From SKVJ01 sp964578745 (GTDB lineage Bacteria; Chloroflexota; Dehalococcoidia; GIF9; AB-539-J10): 64,000 nt of DNA. Position numbers and translations under genes: made by a program. The notes under the pieces are model-generated. The model searched no databases and had not been told where the DNA came from. It was given only the letters and a program-made list of their open reading frames with translations. The DNA lies in assembly GCA_964578745.1 (NCBI GenBank), contig CAZODZ010000003.1, positions 8,511 through 72,510 on the forward strand. Direction: 5' to 3'. Positions 60,435 to 64,000 of this stretch are shown here, one piece after another. The number at the start of each line of letters is the position of its first letter. Position 1 is the stretch's first letter.

Positions 60435-60497
60435 GCTATCGTCGCTGTAAAAAACCGCCTAGCTCGCAAGCCTCCCAGGCGCACGTGAAGTGCGCAC
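60418..60497 (-). promoter_or_regulatory. ilvB attenuator: competing RNA structures
   Basis: Minus strand. A 6-bp hairpin GCGCAC-N5-GTGCGC (60495-60490 with 60484-60479) stands within the control-codon end of the peptide. The next segment GCCTGGGAGG (60480-60471) pairs with CCTCCAGGC (60426-60418) over 9 bp with one bulged G, disrupting the terminator. A T6 run at 60454-60449 after a 5-bp CGCCT/AGGCG stem could add a pause or a minor terminator. Confidence 0.65.
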
Positions 60498-60545
60498 AAT
60501 AATGATGATGCTAAGGATGAGGCCTATGCGGGCAAGTGCATTCAT
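60459..60545 (-). CDS. ilvL: ilvB leader peptide
   Basis: A 28-codon ORF (ATG 60545, TAG 60461-60459). Residues 7-17 read IGLILSIIIIV: eight of eleven are Ile, Leu or Val, including four Ile codons in a row. The rest is RTSRAPGRLAS. Position between a promoter and a terminator ahead of ilvB, plus the codon run, identify it as an attenuation leader peptide. The leader before the ATG is predicted to be only 6-8 nt and there is no Shine-Dalgarno. Confidence 0.75.
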   Translation of the reverse strand: MNALARIGLILSIIIIVRTSRAPGRLAS

Positions 60546-60559
60546 TGTATTGGTGGAGA

Positions 60560-60589
60560 ATGGTAAAGAAACACGGTCCGGTCTGTCAA
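60560..60589 (-). promoter_or_regulatory. Promoter of the ilvB-leu operon
   Basis: Minus strand TTGACA (60589-60584), 18-bp spacer, TACCAT (60565-60560). +1 near 60553, a few nucleotides before the leader peptide ATG at 60545. It sits in the gap between dinB and ilvB. Confidence 0.6.
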
Positions 60590-60623
60590 GCCACATGTGC
60601 CCAACTGATGGGCAAATCCGACG

Positions 60624-61775
60624 CTATCTGGGGCCTGACTTGATTGCATCGTCTCCGTACCTTTCCCGGATGTGTGCAATCGCCTTGTTGAGGGCTTGGA
60701 TGCGCTCTGTCTCGGGGGAGAACATGTCAAGCTGGCGGTCGGGACCGCTGAGACGCGAGACACGGACGCCGATGAGTCGCACGCGGCGGGTGTCGTTCTG
60801 GAGGAGTTGCCGCAGGAGCCGGGCGGCTACCCTGTGCAGCTCGTCCGCCTCGCTGCTCTCGATTCGCAGGCTCCGTTGCCTTGTCACAGTCTCGAAGTCC
60901 TCGTAGCGCAGCTTGAGGGTCACCGTCGACGCCTGCCTGCGGTGAGCGTGGAGGTCGTTGGAAAGGTGTCGGCACATTGCGTGCACCACTTCCTCTAGGA
61001 AGGGCAGGTCGCGTGTGTCTGTCCCGAAAGTCGTCTCCCTGCTCATCGACCTCGGCCCTCCACGAGGTTCGACCCTGCTCATGTCTATACCCTGTGCGTG
61101 CCGCTTGAGTACCGGTCCGTACCGCCCTAGCTTGCGTTGAAGTAGGTCGTCATGGACAGTTGCCAGTTGGCCCAGGGTCTCGATGCCGATGTCGTGAAGC
61201 TGCCCCGCGGTCTTGGGGCCGACGCCTGGCAGCACGCGAATGTCAAGCGGTGCAAGGAAGGATGCTTCTTCGCCGGGGCGAACGACCACAAGACCGTCAG
61301 GCTTGTCATGGTCGGAAGCTATCTTGGCCACAGTCTTGCACGACGCCACCCCGACGGATGCTGTCAGTTGCAGCTCGCCACGGATCCGCTGTTTCAGTCT
61401 ATGTGCAAGTTGCCCGGCTTCAGCGAAGTCTTCCGTCACGTCGGAGACGTCCAGAAATGCCTCATCAAGCCCCAGCGGCTCAATGAGCCGCGAGACGGAG
61501 ACGAGAAGCTCCATGAAACGGCATGACGCCTGTGAGTATCGTTCAAAGTGCACCGGGACGAAAATGGCCGAAGGGCAAAGCCGTTGTGCAGTGGCCAGAG
61601 GCATGGCCGAGTGTACACCGAAGCGCCGTGCCTCGTATGAGGCAGTCGATACGACGCCCCGGGAACCACGCTCACCTCCGACGATTACCGGCTTGCCGCG
61701 AAGCGACGGATCGTATAGCTGCTCGACTGAGACGAAGAACGCGTCGAGGTCGACATGAAAAATGCAGCGGTGCAC
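60624..61775 (-). CDS. dinB: DNA polymerase IV (Y family)
   Basis: A 383-residue translesion polymerase. HVDLDAFFVSVEQLYDP at the N terminus (metal Asp and steric-gate Phe), SYEARRFGVHSAMP near residue 47, LDEAFLDVSD near 100 (catalytic Asp-Glu), and VASCKTVAKIASDHDKPDG near 140. The helix-hairpin-helix and little-finger domains follow. No beta-clamp motif is obvious at the C terminus beyond QLDMFSPE, which resembles QLxLF-type clamp-binding sites. The start is GTG at 61775, 6 nt after a TACAAT; no Shine-Dalgarno. Confidence 0.93.
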   Translation of the reverse strand: MHRCIFHVDLDAFFVSVEQLYDPSLRGKPVIVGGERGSRGVVSTASYEARRFGVHSAMPLATAQRLCPSAIFVPVHFERYSQASCRFMELLVSVSRLIEPLGLDEAFLDVSDVTEDFAEAGQLAHRLKQRIRGELQLTASVGVASCKTVAKIASDHDKPDGLVVVRPGEEASFLAPLDIRVLPGVGPKTAGQLHDIGIETLGQLATVHDDLLQRKLGRYGPVLKRHAQGIDMSRVEPRGGPRSMSRETTFGTDTRDLPFLEEVVHAMCRHLSNDLHAHRRQASTVTLKLRYEDFETVTRQRSLRIESSEADELHRVAARLLRQLLQNDTRRVRLIGVRVSRLSGPDRQLDMFSPETERIQALNKAIAHIRERYGDDAIKSGPR

Positions 61776-61781
61776 GTGGGG

Positions 61782-61811
61782 ATTGTAGCGCCAGCATGTT
61801 CACTGCCGCAA
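61782..61811 (-). promoter_or_regulatory. Leaderless promoter of dinB
   Basis: Minus strand TTGCGG (61811-61806), 18-bp spacer, TACAAT (61787-61782), then 6 nt to GTG 61775. I see no LexA-type palindrome around it, so SOS control is not evident from sequence. Confidence 0.6.
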
Positions 61812-61825
61812 CATAACACGCAAGC

Positions 61826-62047
61826 TCACCTCTCCCCGCCCGCTTGCCGTAGCACGCGCCGGAGTTTGAGACGGAACTCGTGACGGGGCAGCATGATAGC
61901 GCGACCACAAGTGAGACACCTGAGGCCGATGTCGGCGCCGACCCGGTAGACTTCCCATGTTGTCCCGCCGCAGGCGTGCGACTTGCGCAGCATTACCGTG
62001 TCGCCCGGCTGCAAATCGGGCACCGGCCGACCTTGTTGCGTGGTCAT
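61826..62047 (-). CDS. DUF951 family small zinc-ribbon-like protein
   Basis: A 73-residue protein. LQPGDTVMLRKSHACGGTTW is the DUF951 signature, followed by GLRCLTCGRAIMLPRHEF. The two Cys clusters (one Cys before GG, then CxxC) could bind zinc. The function is unknown; DUF951 genes are widespread in Firmicutes and Chloroflexota. It begins 4 nt after the stop of pyrF and has ATG 62047; the frame is open upstream within pyrF. Confidence 0.8.
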   Translation of the reverse strand: MTTQQGRPVPDLQPGDTVMLRKSHACGGTTWEVYRVGADIGLRCLTCGRAIMLPRHEFRLKLRRVLRQAGGER

Positions 62048-62051
62048 TGTG

Positions 62052-62849
62052 TCACTCTCTGCGGCTGCGGTTGATGCAGTCGCGAAGCCGCAACGCTGCA
62101 GCGCGGGCGGCTTCGGCGAAATCGGATCCTGCCGATGCATACAGCACGGCGCGGGAAACGTTTATGAGGATCCCTGCGCCTGTCCCGTCTACGCCGTTCT
62201 TTACCACCACCTCAACGTCTCCACCCTGGGTGCCGATGCCGGGTATCAGGAGAGGCATGGTGGGGCAGAGGCCACGGATGCGGCGGAGTTCGTCGGGGTA
62301 TGTGGCTCCTACCACGAGTCCGATATTGCCACGCGTGTTCCATTCCAGCGCCTTGCGCGCCACGTGCTCGTAGAGCAGCTGTCCATCCGCCTTGAGGTCC
62401 TGGAAGTCGCGTGCGCTGCGGTTGGACGTGCGACAGAGGAGAAAGACGCCCCGGTCGGAATAGCGTATGAACGGCTCGACTGAATCGAAACCGAGCCACG
62501 GGTTGACGGTGACAGCATCAAACGCGAGCATGCGGAACAGGGCGCGCGCGTAGTATGTGGCGGTGTTGCCGATGTCGCCCCGCTTGGCATCACCGATCAC
62601 CGGGATGTCGTCAGGGATGTGCGCCCTCGTGTCCTCAAGTGCCTTGAGCCCGTCAAGTCCCTCAGCCTCATAGAAGGCGAGGTTTGGTTTGTACGCGCAG
62701 ACGATGTCTTTGGTCGCGTCGATTATCGCCCGGTTGAATTCGAAGATGCCGAGGCCAGGCGGCAGCCGTGATGGGTCGGTATCGAGCCCCACGCACAGCA
62801 GGCTATTGTTCCTGTCAACGGCGCCACGCAATTTGTCCTGAAAAGTCAT
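62052..62849 (-). CDS. pyrF: Orotidine 5'-phosphate decarboxylase, type 2
   Basis: A 265-residue enzyme making UMP. LLCVGLDTDPSRLPPG near residue 17, VCAYKPNLAFYEA near 50, catalytic IGDAKRGDIGNTATYYARA near 85, and VVGATYPDELRRIRGLCP near 190, all of the longer type 2 family. It lies 15 nt after the FAS1-like dehydratase gene and 4 nt before the DUF951 gene. No other pyr gene is in the window. Confidence 0.94.
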   Translation of the reverse strand: MTFQDKLRGAVDRNNSLLCVGLDTDPSRLPPGLGIFEFNRAIIDATKDIVCAYKPNLAFYEAEGLDGLKALEDTRAHIPDDIPVIGDAKRGDIGNTATYYARALFRMLAFDAVTVNPWLGFDSVEPFIRYSDRGVFLLCRTSNRSARDFQDLKADGQLLYEHVARKALEWNTRGNIGLVVGATYPDELRRIRGLCPTMPLLIPGIGTQGGDVEVVVKNGVDGTGAGILINVSRAVLYASAGSDFAEAARAAALRLRDCINRSRRE

Positions 62850-62864
62850 CTATTGCCCCGGTTG

Positions 62865-63350
62865 TCAGTAGTTCACTATCGTGTTGATGCTCTGTGCCAC
62901 CTTCTCGCCGCGCTGGTTATGGCTCTCAGACGTGTATGTAAGTATGAACATCTCCCCGAGGCGCCCTTCCCGTCGCTTGACATCCGACAACTTTGTTCGC
63001 GAGGTGATAACGTCGCCCACGCGCAGAGGAGCGAAGAACTCCCATGTCTCCTCTCCCTCCAGCACGTTCTCGCGCGGCAGCGGGACCTCAGGCACTGGGA
63101 CGGGAACGACCCCCGGTTTTGGGCTGCACCGTGTGAGAGTCATGAGCGCCGTGAATATGTGCGGTGGTACTATCGTCCCCTTGTAGCGGCTCGCCCTTGC
63201 AAATGATTCGTCTGTCCAGAGGGGGTTGTTGTCCTGGATGGCCTCCAGGAACCGCCTGACTACCTCGGGACCGACGTTAAGAACGTGTGTCTTTCCTTCC
63301 GTTCCGATGAACTTCTCCATGTCCTCGATTGTCAGCAGGCGCTCGGTCAC
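62865..63350 (-). CDS. MaoC/FAS1-type dehydratase, N-terminal-domain-like
   Basis: A 161-residue hot-dog-fold protein resembling the FAS1-like dehydratase domain: KFIGTEGKTHVLNVGPEVVR at the N terminus, DNNPLWTDESFARASRYKG near residue 44, IVPPHIFTALMTL, and LEGEETWEFFAPLRVGDVIT near 100. It probably hydrates or dehydrates an acyl-CoA together with the MaoC-like gene upstream (31-nt gap), the pair forming one functional double hot-dog enzyme. The start is GTG at 63350, supported by AAGGAGG. Confidence 0.78.
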   Translation of the reverse strand: MTERLLTIEDMEKFIGTEGKTHVLNVGPEVVRRFLEAIQDNNPLWTDESFARASRYKGTIVPPHIFTALMTLTRCSPKPGVVPVPVPEVPLPRENVLEGEETWEFFAPLRVGDVITSRTKLSDVKRREGRLGEMFILTYTSESHNQRGEKVAQSINTIVNY

Positions 63351-63381
63351 ATTATCCTCCTTCGTGGCGCTCGACTGTATG

Positions 63382-63819
63382 TCATGCTGTCCTGGATGGC
63401 AGCATGACGGTTGCCGTGCCCTGCGTCGTTCGCGTGCCGTCGGGCTGCTCCGTCCAGATATCGAGGTCGACGAGATGTTCACTGCCCTCAACCCGTGTGC
63501 CTCTCACGACGCCTCTGATAAGCATGTCCTGGTCGGCGGGGTCGGTGCCCTTGTAGCGGCAGCTATAGCGCTTGAGAAAACCGTCTGGCCCTGCCCAGCG
63601 GGTCAGCATTTCTCCCAGGAATGCGGCCTTGAGTCGCCCATGTACGACCACATCGGGAAGCTTGTTCTTCCTCGCGAATGCCGTGTCGTAGTGGATCTCA
63701 TAGAAGTCCTCGCTTGCGCCCGCCCACATGACGAGCTGTCTGCGCGTGGGGTGCTTGGTCAGCGATGGGATCTCCTGCCCTTCTTTCACGTCCTCGAAGA
63801 AGACCTGGTCTGACTTCAT
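63382..63819 (-). CDS. MaoC-like hot-dog dehydratase
   Basis: A 145-residue hot-dog protein. VFFEDVKEGQEIPSLTKHPT at the N terminus, QLVMWAGASEDFYEIHYDTA near residue 28 with the catalytic Asp/His pair (D-x4-H), and VVVHGRLKAAFLGEML near 58. Likely an enoyl-CoA hydratase subunit or (R)-specific dehydratase working with the FAS1-like neighbour. GGAGG lies 5 nt before ATG 63819. First gene of an operon with the FAS1-like gene, pyrF and DUF951. Confidence 0.8.
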   Translation of the reverse strand: MKSDQVFFEDVKEGQEIPSLTKHPTRRQLVMWAGASEDFYEIHYDTAFARKNKLPDVVVHGRLKAAFLGEMLTRWAGPDGFLKRYSCRYKGTDPADQDMLIRGVVRGTRVEGSEHLVDLDIWTEQPDGTRTTQGTATVMLPSRTA

Positions 63820-63847
63820 GCTGACCTCCGTCGAATGTGCTACGGCT

Positions 63848-63876
63848 ATTGTAGGGGCGGAGCGGCGCCGTTTCAA
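63848..63876 (-). promoter_or_regulatory. Promoter of the MaoC-pyrF operon
   Basis: Minus strand TTGAAA (63876-63871), 17-bp spacer, TACAAT (63853-63848). +1 near 63841, giving a 20-nt leader with GGAGG. Bases 63877-64000 show no gene I can support. Confidence 0.6.
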
Positions 63877-64000
63877 CCGCTGCGACGCTGGAGACAGAGT
63901 CGCGAGTTCGTCTCTACACGGTGGCTGATGTGGTTCTCTCCGTGTGCACTGACTGCTGGCGCCAGGTCGGCGGTGGCGATGGCATGTGACTCGCCCGTGT

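Noticed and set aside
60449..60481. T6 run after a CGCCT/AGGCG stem in the ilvB leader as the main terminator
   Set aside because: Only 5 bp with a 16-nt loop; the 13-bp stem downstream is much stronger and fits the antiterminator pairing. Kept as a possible pause site only.
1..64000. CRISPR arrays, insertion sequences, prophage or integrase genes
   Set aside because: No regularly spaced repeats, transposase, integrase or phage structural proteins were recognisable anywhere in the window.

Overview
The window is bacterial chromosome of roughly balanced to moderately high GC. It is densely packed, with many 1-16 nt overlaps, and carries no phage, transposon or CRISPR signature. The gene set points to Chloroflexota, most likely a Dehalococcoidia-type lineage. 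Pointers are a Ycf45/SpoIIIAA-like AAA ATPase in a housekeeping operon, a DUF951 gene beside pyrF, an archaeal-type Asd, a TTG-started speH, and many acyl-CoA/thiolase/MaoC genes. This assignment is inferred from family knowledge, not from a search.

Layout. 0-9 kb: dnaA with one consensus DnaA box at its stop codon, divergent from fmt and an Old Yellow Enzyme/NADH oxidoreductase; then an HD hydrolase, a radical SAM protein, an MFS carrier, an AhpD-like protein and two tandem DUF401 membrane proteins (7.8-10.4 kb). 10.5-18.4 kb: an ATC-hydrolase-like protein; an operon of methyltransferase, GH3-like ligase, membrane histidine kinase and second methyltransferase; MarC; a U32-like protein followed by the remnant of a phosphotriesterase-like gene. 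18.6-26.6 kb: a second MFS carrier, a MoxR/VWA pair facing an orphan ribbon-helix-helix gene, a nitrilase, asd and an acyl-CoA synthetase alpha-type protein. 26.6-32 kb: mutL, uvrD/pcrA, speE and speH. 32-38 kb: a DUF2007 gene, lysS, serS, an acyl-CoA synthetase. 37-43.4 kb: a seven-gene minus-strand operon pdxS, AAA ATPase, tmk, mnmA, rnhB, yraN, 2-hydroxyacid dehydrogenase. 43.4-47.8 kb: an SDR / 3-hydroxyacyl-CoA dehydrogenase / HMG-CoA-synthase-like / thiolase operon. 47.9-51.2 kb: rsmG divergent from relA-rpsT. 51.3-60.6 kb: branched-chain amino acid synthesis, ilvB-ilvN-ilvC-leuA-leuC-leuD-leuB followed by ilvE. 60.6-64 kb: dinB, DUF951, pyrF and two MaoC/FAS1-type dehydratase genes.

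The most notable signals are regulatory. First, both the ilvB operon and ilvE are preceded by a complete, readable transcription attenuator: a promoter, a short leader peptide with a run of Ile/Leu/Val codons, an early hairpin, an antiterminator segment inside the peptide gene, and a terminator it can pair with. The two leaders are clearly related in sequence, and the antiterminator pairing is kept although the terminators differ. Second, at least seven genes without a Shine-Dalgarno (radical SAM, methyltransferase, marC, mutL, pdxS, relA, dinB) have a -10 element ending 6-9 nt before the start codon, which predicts leaderless or nearly leaderless mRNAs. Other genes in the same window use strong GGAGG sites, so two initiation modes appear to coexist.

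No tRNA, rRNA, CRISPR array or insertion sequence was recognised.
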